Shown here in pieces: positions 10,501-16,435 of a DNA stretch of 44,739 bases. The position numbers and the translations under genes were made by a program. Within the stretch, counting starts at the first letter, position 1, and each line of letters begins with the position of its first letter. The notes beneath the pieces were generated by a model. The model saw only the letters and a program-made list of their open reading frames with translations. It made no database searches and was not told where the DNA came from. This DNA is from Gemmataceae bacterium (GTDB taxonomy: Bacteria > Planctomycetota > Planctomycetia > Gemmatales > Gemmataceae). Location: contig PLDW01000165.1 in assembly GCA_003136315.1 (NCBI GenBank), forward strand, positions 36,891 to 81,629, given 5' to 3'.

Positions 10501-10672
10501 TGGAACGGCTCAGAACGGTGACGGAGGGTTCATCAACCTGCGGAAGCGCGAGCGGGACAAAGTCCTGGAGAAGACCGAAGCCCAATTCCCCGCCGAGTTC
10601 CGGGAGTTGATCAAGCAGTACAATATCAACATCAAGAACAACAAACCGGTAATGCCGGCCAGTCCACGCTAA
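7505..10672 (+). CDS. Secreted Ala/Lys/Gln-rich coiled-coil protein
   Basis: This is a 1055-residue protein with an N-terminal signal peptide (LRFFAAMILTVLLIHVAVS). Residues from about 20 to 980 are almost entirely Ala-, Lys-, Glu- and Gln-rich heptad-like sequence. Two low-complexity blocks stand out: a run of GDPK/ADPK/GDAK pentad-like units (about 557-605) and a Met-Gly-Gln-Pro block (about 920-975). The last 45 residues change character, with RKRERDKVLEKTEAQFPAEF and then LIKQYNINIKNN. They look like the end motif of planctomycete proteins found after DUF4175 genes (RERD...P.E....I..Y). A strong AAGGAGG precedes the ATG. The inferred role is an elongated periplasmic or surface spacer acting with the VWA partners. 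The function is unproven. Confidence 0.8.
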   Translation: MPAGRLRFFAAMILTVLLIHVAVSQDHDPAKQREEQKKVQARIADSARRARSTLDAMAYQRLSPKAEQKMLEEVAESLRGLSQDQIKTILDHLEAAVQAPDAASADQEQVKAYEKHRLVVAQLRGMLVRLDVIRNLDEAAARLDRAADDQLTINGETLAAANRRARPGRGMVVPVGEDLFDKQAAIGAEVEAIFKQINALLPNLTPEQKEQVEKAELKLKSTNLVSDMASTTNALKRVTSNDFGKIPEWQRNHAHVLKDLANALRTLPAGKLAALKAAREKVEKALESQKKVSEETAKKPDPQDENPRQRFADTKQAKANELANAQARTELATRDARKATQLADPMVAKTLEPAENNQFRAEENIRSGDKDAALPQQDKATETLKAAKDELDRQIAAAEIAKRDPLAAVKQAAEQIEALIKDQKAAAVKTETAEKNPADLPKAAMAQKDVVKKADELKATPLPPNPEAKAAIDKAADATKQAKADLDMKNPTDAKPEQKAAIKALEEAKAALEQQAAAIEQRRAEIAKLEEAKKELEKLAAAEKKVADEAKMAANDPKAGEDPKMGDPKAADPKAADPKAGDPKMGDAKAGDPKAADPKMGDAKMPDTGDLANKQAELQPPTKDVGEKLKDVAPDAAKKVAEAGMKQEGAKTDLAKNDPKAGAEKANDAAKKLDEAAKAVDMQLADKRGMEANDQSALQPNNVDPMAAAQQLAKAVEQANKAAEKADEAAKDANPLMNGQQPKDGQPNIAELQKQVAKQATDLKQQDAAKAASEAAKAIEKGDLPAAVDNQQKALDALNKAAMAMPMDGMPMGGMPMGDAKTPGELAATQQKLLDATKALQQSQQATNAAQAALAQAQANAPMAVQPQLNMAQDALNMAGNQLGMGQPAQAGMNQADAANALQQALDALNSAAMANGQMGTQPGQNPMAGMQPGMGMPGMGMGMQPGMGMQPGMGMGMANGMQPGQPGMPPGMGEPKNEGISEGDQSANSFKLKNSTPSGTAQNGDGGFINLRKRERDKVLEKTEAQFPAEFRELIKQYNINIKNNKPVMPASPR

Positions 10673-10675
10673 CGA

Positions 10676-10973
10676 AGTTTAAAGTTTAAGAATTTTAAAG
10701 TTTAAAGTTTAAGGTTGAAATCTGCCTCGGCTGCTCAAGAGCAGGATTTCAGTCGCCTCCCTGGTTCCCACGCTCCGCGTGGGAACCGTTTTTCTCCCGC
10801 TCCGCGGGTTGGGGCAACACGTAGGGAACGACTTCTACCGAATCGCTGATCACGCCTCCGTCCCGTTCAGGCCACGACGCGGAGCGTCGAAGACAGCATT
10901 CCCACGCAGAGCGTGGGAACGAGAGAAACAGATTTCGACTTTAAACTTTAAACTTCTTAAACATTAAACTACT
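10676..10973. repeat. Nested inverted repeat with element A, copy 1
   Basis: The gap between two operon genes is filled by two nested structures. The outer arms (about 10676-10722 and 10930-10973) are imperfect inverted copies rich in AAGTTTAAAGTTTAA and ending in GAAATCTG. Inside lies element A (10764-10920, 157 bp), bounded by GTTCCCACGCTCCGCGTGGG-type palindromes. A second, inverted copy of element A lies at 13528-13823. No open frame inside is credible. Confidence 0.8.
10764..10920 (-). repeat. Palindrome-ended repeat element A, copy 1
   Basis: The element is 157 bp with GTTCCCACGC ... GCGTGGGAAC hairpins at both ends. Its reverse complement aligns along its whole length with 13528-13823 once the 133-bp insertion and one 5-bp duplicate are removed there, giving 157 against 158 bp. 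It carries no gene, so it is probably a non-autonomous or REP/BIME-like repeat. The strand is given relative to copy 2. Confidence 0.8.
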
Positions 10974-10990
10974 CCCCCGGAGGCTTCGCC

Positions 10991-12016
10991 ATGCGTCTCA
11001 TCCTGGCCGCGACCGTCGCCCTCTTGTTGGCGGTTCCGCTTGCCCCGGCGGTGCAGCCACCCGATCCGCCGGTTGCCGGTCCTGAGAAGGATCGGGTGAA
11101 GATGGATGAGAAGACGAAGGCGGCCGTCGATCGAGCCCTTCGGTGGCTCCGGGATCAACAGGCCGGGGACGGATCGTGGGGGGGCCATGAGCGGGTCGCC
11201 ATGACCGCCTTCACCCTCCTGGCATTCATGTCAAACGGACATGTTCCGAACCAGGGGGTGTATGGCCTCGAAGTCTCCAGGGGGGTTCGCTATCTCCTTG
11301 CGTGTGCTGACGAGGGTAGCGGATACATCCGGGGGCCTGGCGGTGGCAACATGTACGCCCACGGGATGGCCACACTCGCCCTGACTCAAGTGTTTGGGAT
11401 GACCGGAGACCCAGAAGTCAAAAAAGTGCTGAAGAAAGCGATCGACCTGATCATCCGCAGCCAAAACCACGAGGGAGGGTGGCGGTACGAACCGGCGCCC
11501 ACTGGTGCGGATATCTCCGTCACTATCATGCAAGTGATGGCACTGCGGGGGGCGAAAGACAGTGGGTTGCACGTCCCGGACCGGACGATCAACGAAGCGG
11601 TGAAGTACATCAACCGATGCTTCGACCGAACAAGGGGCGGGTACAAGTATCAGCCGTACTCGGCCGGTGCGGGCTACGCCCGGACAGCAGCCGGGGTGTG
11701 CGTGTTGCATCTCAGCGGCGAGTACGATGCGGATGACATCAAGAAGGCGGTCGCGTATCTGGAAACGATGAGGGAGGACCGAACGCACTTCTGGTACGGA
11801 CACTATTACGCTGCGCATGCGCTGAATCAGATCGGCGGCGATGTCTGGGAGTCCTATTACGAGCGGATGAAGAGGTATCTCCTGTCCAGCCAAAAGGCCG
11901 ACGGGCAGTGGTACGACACGCGGTACGAAGCCAATTACGGACCCATCTACCACACCTCCATCGGGGTTCTGATTCTGAGCGTCCCGACCCACTACCTACC
12001 GATCTACCAGAAGTGA
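10991..12016 (+). CDS. Secreted prenyltransferase/squalene-oxidase-fold protein
   Basis: The 341-residue product has a cleavable signal peptide (MRLILAATVALLLAVPLAPA). An alpha/alpha-toroid follows, built from repeats of the terpenoid cyclase/prenyltransferase type: RWLRDQQAGDGSWGG near residue 48, SQNHEGGWRYEP near 158, FDRTRGGYKYQP near 213 and SSQKADGQWYDT near 297. The catalytic DxDD motif of squalene-hopene cyclases is absent. It is therefore better read as a binding or scaffold toroid than as a cyclase. Such genes commonly close VWA/BatA-type operons in planctomycetes. GGAGG stands 8 bases before the ATG. Confidence 0.8.
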   Translation: MRLILAATVALLLAVPLAPAVQPPDPPVAGPEKDRVKMDEKTKAAVDRALRWLRDQQAGDGSWGGHERVAMTAFTLLAFMSNGHVPNQGVYGLEVSRGVRYLLACADEGSGYIRGPGGGNMYAHGMATLALTQVFGMTGDPEVKKVLKKAIDLIIRSQNHEGGWRYEPAPTGADISVTIMQVMALRGAKDSGLHVPDRTINEAVKYINRCFDRTRGGYKYQPYSAGAGYARTAAGVCVLHLSGEYDADDIKKAVAYLETMREDRTHFWYGHYYAAHALNQIGGDVWESYYERMKRYLLSSQKADGQWYDTRYEANYGPIYHTSIGVLILSVPTHYLPIYQK

Positions 12017-12355
12017 GGCGTTTGGCGGAGAGTTCTCGCCAGAGGCGACAGGAGTCTCGACTCTCCGTTGAGAGGGCCTACGTCAAGGCCCTGAGTTCTC
12101 GCGGGACGCCAGGGGTCTTCGGTAACTTCAACCCCCAGCAGAGTTCAACCTGGCTGGAATTGGTCGAAGTTCGAAACTGGAAACCCGCCAACGATGGGAC
12201 GCAGAATCAACACAAGCCTGAAGCGCCAGCGAAGGACAGCTTTCCCTTCGCTGGCGCTTCAGGCTTGTGACTCAAAAAACCTCTCACCCGTGCCGTCCGG
12301 TACAATGCAGGACACGGGGTCAGACCCCTGACCCCGTACCGAGGAAAGGCGGCCA
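12017..12355. other. Intergenic stretch with hairpins before eboE-like gene
   Basis: No gene is supported in these 339 bases. They contain the long palindrome at 12211-12269 and a shorter hairpin at 12314-12337 (ACGGGGTCAG / CTGACCCCGT, 4-nt loop) only 18 bases before the next start codon. A TACAAT box at about 12301-12306 could be a -10 element, but no good -35 is seen. Confidence 0.5.
12211..12269. repeat. Near-perfect 25-bp inverted repeat
   Basis: Arms 12211-12235 and 12245-12269 are perfectly complementary over 25 bases around a 9-nt loop; the core is AAGCGCCAGCGAAG. It lies about 200 bases after the toroid gene and could end its transcription, though only a short A/T-poor tail follows. 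It may equally be a member of a dispersed palindromic family. Confidence 0.85.
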
Positions 12356-13516
12356 ATGTCTCTGAGTCCACTCCCTTTGGGATATTGCACTAACGTCCAC
12401 CCAGGACAAACGGTTGCCGAGGTGATGGGTGGGCTCGACCGCTACACCGTCCCGATCCAGGTACGACTCGGCCGCCCGCTGGCGGCCGGACTCTGGCTCG
12501 CCCGGCCAGTGTTGGATGAACTTCTTTCCACCTCGGACGGGGTCGCCCGACTCGCCGACGGACTCACCGCCCGCGGCCTGACCTGCTACACCCTCAACGC
12601 CTTCCCCTACGGCGATTTCCACGCGGCTCGGGTCAAGGAGAAGGTTTACCTCCCCGACTGGAGCCAACCCGAACGATTGACCTACACGGCCGGGTGTGCC
12701 GCTGTGCTCGCTGCGCTACTGCCCGATGGGGTCGAAGGGAGTATCTCAACCCTCCCACTCCGGTTCAAGGGGTTCGATCGGCCGCCGGGATTTGGGGAAG
12801 CGGCCGTTCGCCAACTCGTTGACTGTGCGCGAATCCTGGCCAGACTCCGCGAGGACACCGGGCGGGTGGTCCGACTGGCGATCGAGCCAGAGCCATTCTG
12901 TGAGTTGGAGACGACGGCAGAAACGGTCGAGTTCTTCGACACACTCTGGAAGGCGGCCGGGGACCGGGAAAACGCCGTCCGGACGCACATCGGAGTGTGC
13001 TACGACGTCTGCCACCAGGCGGTGGAGTTTGAGGACGCGGCGGGGGCAATCCGCGAACTCGATCGGGCCGGGGTGCGGATCAACAAGGTTCAGATCAGTT
13101 GCGCCATCCAGCTTGATCGACCAGCCGACAACCCCGCGGCTCTCGAAGCTCTTCGTCAGTACGTCGAGCCGCGATATCTTCACCAAACATTCGCCCGATT
13201 ACCTGGCGGCCGGTTGGTCCGAGCCGTTGATCTGACGGACGAACTCCTCGTCTCGCCGGACGCGAACTTCCGCGCTGCGGAGTGCTGGCGGATTCACTTC
13301 CACGTCCCGGTGGATGCGAACCGGCTGGGGCCGCTAGGGACGACCAAGCCAGCGGTCGCCGAAGCGCTGGCTGCGGTCGCCCGGCTCGACTACGCCCCGC
13401 ATCTGGAGGTCGAGACGTACACCTGGGAGGTTCTGCCCGGCACCCGCTCGACAGACCTGATCGACGGGTTGACGCGGGAACTCGAAGCGACTGCGCAGAT
13501 CGTCAATGGTCTATAG
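12356..13516 (+). CDS. eboE: EboE-like metabolite traffic protein, TIM barrel
   Basis: The 386-residue product has the characteristic start LGYCTNVHPGQT and the layout of the xylose-isomerase-like TIM barrel seen in EboE. Candidate metal ligands fall at strand ends: E177 (IEPEP), D217 and H220 (CYDVCH), H314 and H316 (IHFHVPV), and E351/E353 (LEVETYTW). EboE belongs to the ebo operon, linked in other bacteria to moving metabolite precursors across the inner membrane. The sibling genes (eboA-D, eboF) are not adjacent here, so this is an orphan copy or the rest lies elsewhere. GAGGAAAGG precedes the ATG. The substrate is unknown. Confidence 0.82.
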   Translation: MSLSPLPLGYCTNVHPGQTVAEVMGGLDRYTVPIQVRLGRPLAAGLWLARPVLDELLSTSDGVARLADGLTARGLTCYTLNAFPYGDFHAARVKEKVYLPDWSQPERLTYTAGCAAVLAALLPDGVEGSISTLPLRFKGFDRPPGFGEAAVRQLVDCARILARLREDTGRVVRLAIEPEPFCELETTAETVEFFDTLWKAAGDRENAVRTHIGVCYDVCHQAVEFEDAAGAIRELDRAGVRINKVQISCAIQLDRPADNPAALEALRQYVEPRYLHQTFARLPGGRLVRAVDLTDELLVSPDANFRAAECWRIHFHVPVDANRLGPLGTTKPAVAEALAAVARLDYAPHLEVETYTWEVLPGTRSTDLIDGLTRELEATAQIVNGL

Positions 13517-13527
13517 GGAATGCCCTC

Positions 13528-13823
13528 GTTCCCACGCTCCGCGTGGGAATGCCGTCTTCGACGCTCCGAGAGTGTGAAATTATTGGACAAGCGTATAGTA
13601 TTTGACTGAGGTTTGAATGGCACAAATACCGAAATTTATGAGACTTGTGTCATTCAAATTGACATAAAATACTGTACATTCGTTCAATAAATTCACACCC
13701 TCTCCGCGTCGTGGCCTGAACGGAACGGACGCTTGACCGGAGATTCGATAAACCTCGTCCCCGGTGTATTGGCCCAGCCCGCGGAGCGGGGGGAAGACCG
13801 GTTCCCACGCCGAGTGTGGGAAC
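13528..13823 (+). repeat. Repeat element A, copy 2, split by MITE
   Basis: Both ends carry the GTTCCCACGC...GTGGGAAC palindromes. The left part runs to 13568 and the right part resumes at 13702, together about 158 bp, matching copy 1 at 10764-10920 in reverse orientation. The inserted 133 bp and the doubled CTCCG show that a second element landed inside this one. It lies 11 bases after the eboE-like stop. Confidence 0.85.
13569..13701. mobile_element. 133-bp MITE-like element with 5-bp target duplication
   Basis: The ends are AGAGTGTGAAATTATTGGAC and, inverted, AGGGTGTGAATTTATTGAAC, matching at 17 of 20 positions. CTCCG is present directly on both sides (13564-13568 and 13702-13706), while the uninterrupted relative has it once. 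The interior is AT-rich and holds a second inverted repeat (TTTGAATG.CACAA near 13610-13660). It has no coding capacity, so it must be moved by a transposase supplied elsewhere. The parent family is not identified. Confidence 0.85.
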
Positions 13824-13899
13824 CAGAGTGATGTTGTCGTGTCGGGCGAGAAGTGTCGATATTATTGTTGCTAATAGTCCAAGCGGTAGAACTGAATCG

Positions 13900-14090
13900 G
13901 GGTCGATGACACTTCAAAGATCCTTGCAGCGTCTCCCCCCGTGGTGGATGATCGTGATCCTCACCCGCTTCGTCGCGACGCGGTGCCCCAGCGAGATGTG
14001 CAGGTTGAAGTGGTCACACGTGAATTTTGAGTCGAACGGGTTGGCAGTGCGGTGCGGATGTGGCGCAAAAAAGCGGCGCAGGCAGTAACT
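13900..14090 (+). pseudogene. Decayed tyrosine recombinase (integrase) fragment
   Basis: Two frames together resemble the start of an integrase catalytic domain. One frame gives DDTSKILAASPP (13904-13939). The next frame gives WWMIVILTRFVATRCPSEMC and then RLKWSHVNFESN, ending at TAA 14086-14088. The motif RCPSE...L.W..V matches the box around the first catalytic Arg of planctomycete-type integrases (GLRCPSE...LRW.DV). The break coincides with a run of six C near 13935-13940, a likely frameshift. Start, N-terminal domain and the remaining catalytic residues are missing. It sits about 100 bases from the 3' end of a tRNA gene, a classical integration site, which suggests an old integrated element that has been lost. 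Confidence 0.6.
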
Positions 14091-14192
14091 GACAGCAAAC
14101 GACGGAGATGACACAGGAGAACGAATCGCTGGAAACCCAGGCGTGTCGTCCTTCTGTGTCATCTCTTGACGATTGCTGCACACATGAACAAG

Positions 14193-14513
14193 TGAGCCGG
14201 GTGGGACTTGAACCCACGACCAGCGGATTAACCTACCGCACGGGCTTTCACCCGCCGTCGCCATCGGCGTTGCGGTCTGGACTTTATCATCTCCCCCGGC
14301 CGGACCGGTGGGGAGCCGCTCGTGAAGTCTCTGAGGATTCCGGCAAGAGCCGGTCTTTCCTGCTGATTGCCCAATCCGACGGATTGTCACGCACCCGGTG
14401 CGTACCGTCGGCTCTCAGGGTGTTCCAGCAAATGGAGCGGTTCTACCTCGAGTCTCTCAACCCGGGCACTCCGTAATTAAAGTCCGCTGCTCTACCGACT
14501 GAGCTACCGGCTC
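14193..14513 (-). tRNA. tRNA-Lys(UUU) interrupted by a group I intron
   Basis: The 5' exon is 14513-14480 (34 nt) and the 3' exon is 14231-14193 (39 nt). Joined, they make a 73-nt tRNA: acceptor GAGCCGG/CCGGCTC, D-stem GCTC/GAGC, anticodon stem GCGGA/TCCGC with loop CTTTTAA, T-stem GTGGG/CCCAC and discriminator A. CCA is not encoded. The break lies between anticodon bases 34 and 35. Cutting one base earlier would give GUU (Asn). The U-G pair at the splice site, G1-C72 and A73 all favour Lys. The gene has its own promoter at 14525-14553. Standard scanners may miss it because of the intron. Confidence 0.92.
14232..14479 (-). ncRNA. Group I self-splicing intron (248 nt) in tRNA-Lys
   Basis: All core helices can be drawn. 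P1 is exon ACUU with intron GAGU, with the U-G pair at the 5' splice site. P2 is UUGAG/CUCGA. P3 is CCGCUC (14440-14435) with GAGCGG (14321-14316). P4 is UGCUG/CAGCA. P5 is CCGACGG/CCGUCGG with an inner ACGCAC/GUGCGU. P6 is CCGGC/GCCGG. P7 is GACUU (14329-14325) with AAGUC (14284-14280). P8 is CUCCCC/GGGGAG. P9 is CCGCA/UGCGG with an inner hairpin. The intron ends in G at 14232 as required. It has no homing-endonuclease frame. Size and layout resemble the small tRNA introns of subgroup IC3, which splice by two guanosine-initiated transesterifications. Confidence 0.92.
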
Positions 14514-14524
14514 GTCTGCCGGGA

Positions 14525-14553
14525 ATGATACGACCAGGGGCCAGGAGGTTCAA
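14525..14553 (-). promoter_or_regulatory. Sigma70-type promoter of the tRNA-Lys gene
   Basis: On the minus strand TTGAAC (14553-14548) and TATCAT (14530-14525) are separated by exactly 17 bases. The tRNA 5' end at 14513 lies 11 bases after the -10 box, so the transcript would have a leader of only a few bases. This spacing is what a dedicated tRNA promoter should look like. Confidence 0.65.
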
Positions 14554-14860
14554 CCCGGCGGGAACAGGCTTTCGGTTTCAGGGACCGTCGACCGTAGAAT
14601 TGTGACAACTCGAGAGCGAATTGGTCAATCGAGATCTTGGCTTTAATGCCCGGAGAGTGGAGTTCGGACTTGGTGATGCCAGGAAGGATCGATTCCGCCA
14701 CCGATTTGAAATCTTAAGGTATCAAGGGGCAAAGATCGCACCCAACAGAAGTCTCGTAGGACCGGCTGTTTCTTGTGAATCGTGTAGTCATTATCTCACT
14801 CAGCCGGACCCTACAACCCCTTCTTTCCGGTCATCCTAAGGGGCGTGATTCTGCGTAAGG
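14554..14860. other. No gene seen
   Basis: Short frames on both strands (about 65-72 codons) have no recognisable content. One of them overlaps the tRNA and its promoter, so they are not called. The stretch separates two minus-strand units and probably holds the end of the transcript starting at 15868. Confidence 0.5.
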
Positions 14861-15868
14861 CTATTTGATCAACGCGCGGGCTTTGTCCAGCTCCTGTTGC
14901 AATTGGTCCAGCGTTTGGCGGGACACCGGCGGGCAATTCGTCGTCGATTGTAAACTCACTTGAGGAGCTGCGAGAGGGGGTGCCTGTTGGATCTGCACTG
15001 TCGCAGGGGTGGCAACCTGTTGCACCGCGACAGCCGTTTGCTGGGGAGCCACCTGGGTCTGGACAAACTGTGGCTGTTGAACTAACATCTGCGGCTGTTG
15101 AACAAACATCTGCGGCTGAGCAATAGCCTGGGTGGCGATCTGAGGCTGTGCGAAGAATGTTGTCTGCGGCACGGCCTGTGTCGTAAATGGTACTGCCTGA
15201 ACCTGCATACTTGTCTGTGTAAACGTCTGGGGCGTGACCGCCGGTTGTGGAGGCTGACTGACGTGGGTCGTGGTCGTCACCTCACTGGGCGATGTGAACG
15301 GGATCAGTCGGAGTACCGGCATTCGCACGTTGACCGAACTGAAGCCCAGAGCAACGCGTGTCCGCGGGGGAGTTACGGTTTGAGTCGAGGTTACGACCGA
15401 ACCGGGCGACGAGAACGGCTGAGCCGATTGCAACATACCACTGTTGCTGGGAACCATCATCGTGGTTTGGGGTACAGCTTGAACCATCGTCATAGTGGGC
15501 TGTTGCGAAACAAAGCTCTGCGGCACACCCTGTGCGGGTGCCAACTGCGGCACACCCTGTGCGGGTGCTAACTGCAAAGCAGCGGTGGACTGCGGGAAGG
15601 CCGCCTGGGGGGACACAAGCATTTGGGGCGGGCTCTGCTGAGGTGCTTGGACGACTGTCGTATCCGGCATTTCGACCACGACCTTTGGAGCCGGCAGTGT
15701 CACCCGGGATACGGATGGTTTACACACCTCCTGCGGTGGGGGGCAGGGTGGGGGAGTGCATTGGGCCGATGGGGTGTCACACGGGTTACAGGCAACCGGG
15801 CTCTGTGGTCCGGTGTGCTTGCACCCCAGCGCCAGGCAGAGACACAAACAACTGGTCAGACGATACAT
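14861..15868 (-). CDS. Gln/Pro/Val-rich lipoprotein
   Basis: Starting at the ATG at 15868, the product is 335 residues. It opens with a lipoprotein signal (MYRLTSCLCLCLALGCKHTG) whose lipobox LALGC predicts lipidation of the Cys near residue 16. A Cys/Pro-rich stretch follows, then a long low-complexity region of Gln, Val, Pro and Thr with local repeats (PAQGVPQLAPAQGVPQ; QPQMFVQQPQMLVQQPQF). The C-terminus (SRQTLDQLQQELDKARALIK) is a short amphipathic helix. GAGGTGAT precedes the ATG. The frame stays open 94 codons further upstream without a better start. It is first of three similar exported proteins in a row. Not recognised beyond this; probably part of the cell-surface matrix. Confidence 0.75.
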   Translation of the reverse strand: MYRLTSCLCLCLALGCKHTGPQSPVACNPCDTPSAQCTPPPCPPPQEVCKPSVSRVTLPAPKVVVEMPDTTVVQAPQQSPPQMLVSPQAAFPQSTAALQLAPAQGVPQLAPAQGVPQSFVSQQPTMTMVQAVPQTTMMVPSNSGMLQSAQPFSSPGSVVTSTQTVTPPRTRVALGFSSVNVRMPVLRLIPFTSPSEVTTTTHVSQPPQPAVTPQTFTQTSMQVQAVPFTTQAVPQTTFFAQPQIATQAIAQPQMFVQQPQMLVQQPQFVQTQVAPQQTAVAVQQVATPATVQIQQAPPLAAPQVSLQSTTNCPPVSRQTLDQLQQELDKARALIK

Positions 15869-16435
15869 GATCACCTCGGCCGCCTTCGGGCATGGGACGT
15901 CAGGCTCACCAAATCGCGTAGTTTTTATCGTCGCTGATTGCCTCCTACTTGACCGGTTTTGCCGATTCCCCTCTTCCAGCGGATACCGCCTAAAGTAAGG
16001 AGTCGGTGGCATCCCCCAAGAATTACCGACGTGATTCAGGGGAGGGTTACACTTGTCGAGATGGAATGTCTCGGTGAATCTGACGTAAGACCCACTGGGG
16101 TCATTGGTTGTGACGTTGGCTTCGGGGCTGTTTATTGTCTGATGGGCCACTCAGGTACTCAACTGGGATGTGTCCGACAAAAGTCACAACTTGCCGAAGC
16201 TGGCTTCAAAATCGCCTTGATCATCCGGGTTTGGCTCCCCGGAAACAGTCTGTTGCCGAACCTGGTGTTGGATGAATCGCCCCGGACTACCAACATCACC
16301 ATGCCGCGGCTGCAACCCCAGACCGGGCATCTGCCCTGGCCTGTTGCTACGACCGCGGCACAGTCGGTGAGATGATCTCCGCCAATGGGCTGCCTTCGGC
16401 CCCGACGGCGGGAGGGTGGTCACTCTGACATGCGA
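15869..16435. other. Intergenic stretch, no supported gene
   Basis: Frames of up to 138 codons on the plus strand and 79 on the minus strand exist, but they show no family features, no ribosome binding site and compositionally odd peptides. The region probably carries the promoter of the lipoprotein gene and the end of the next minus-strand transcript. Confidence 0.5.

Noticed and set aside
10991..12016. Squalene-hopene cyclase activity
   Set aside because: The toroid repeats are present, but the DxDD catalytic motif is absent and the protein is half the usual length.
14108..14476. Plus-strand frame with VGLEPTT-like peptide
   Set aside because: It reads the tRNA and its intron in antisense; this peptide is a well-known artefact of tRNA genes.
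14193..14513. tRNA-Asn(GUU) reading of the split tRNA
   Set aside because: It needs the cut one base earlier, which loses the U-G pair at the splice site; discriminator A and the G1-C72 pair also fit Lys.
14504..14701. 65-codon minus-strand frame
   Set aside because: It runs into the tRNA and across its promoter, with no recognisable product.
15959..16375. 138-codon plus-strand frame
   Set aside because: No family features and no ribosome binding site; lies in a promoter/terminator region of minus-strand genes.
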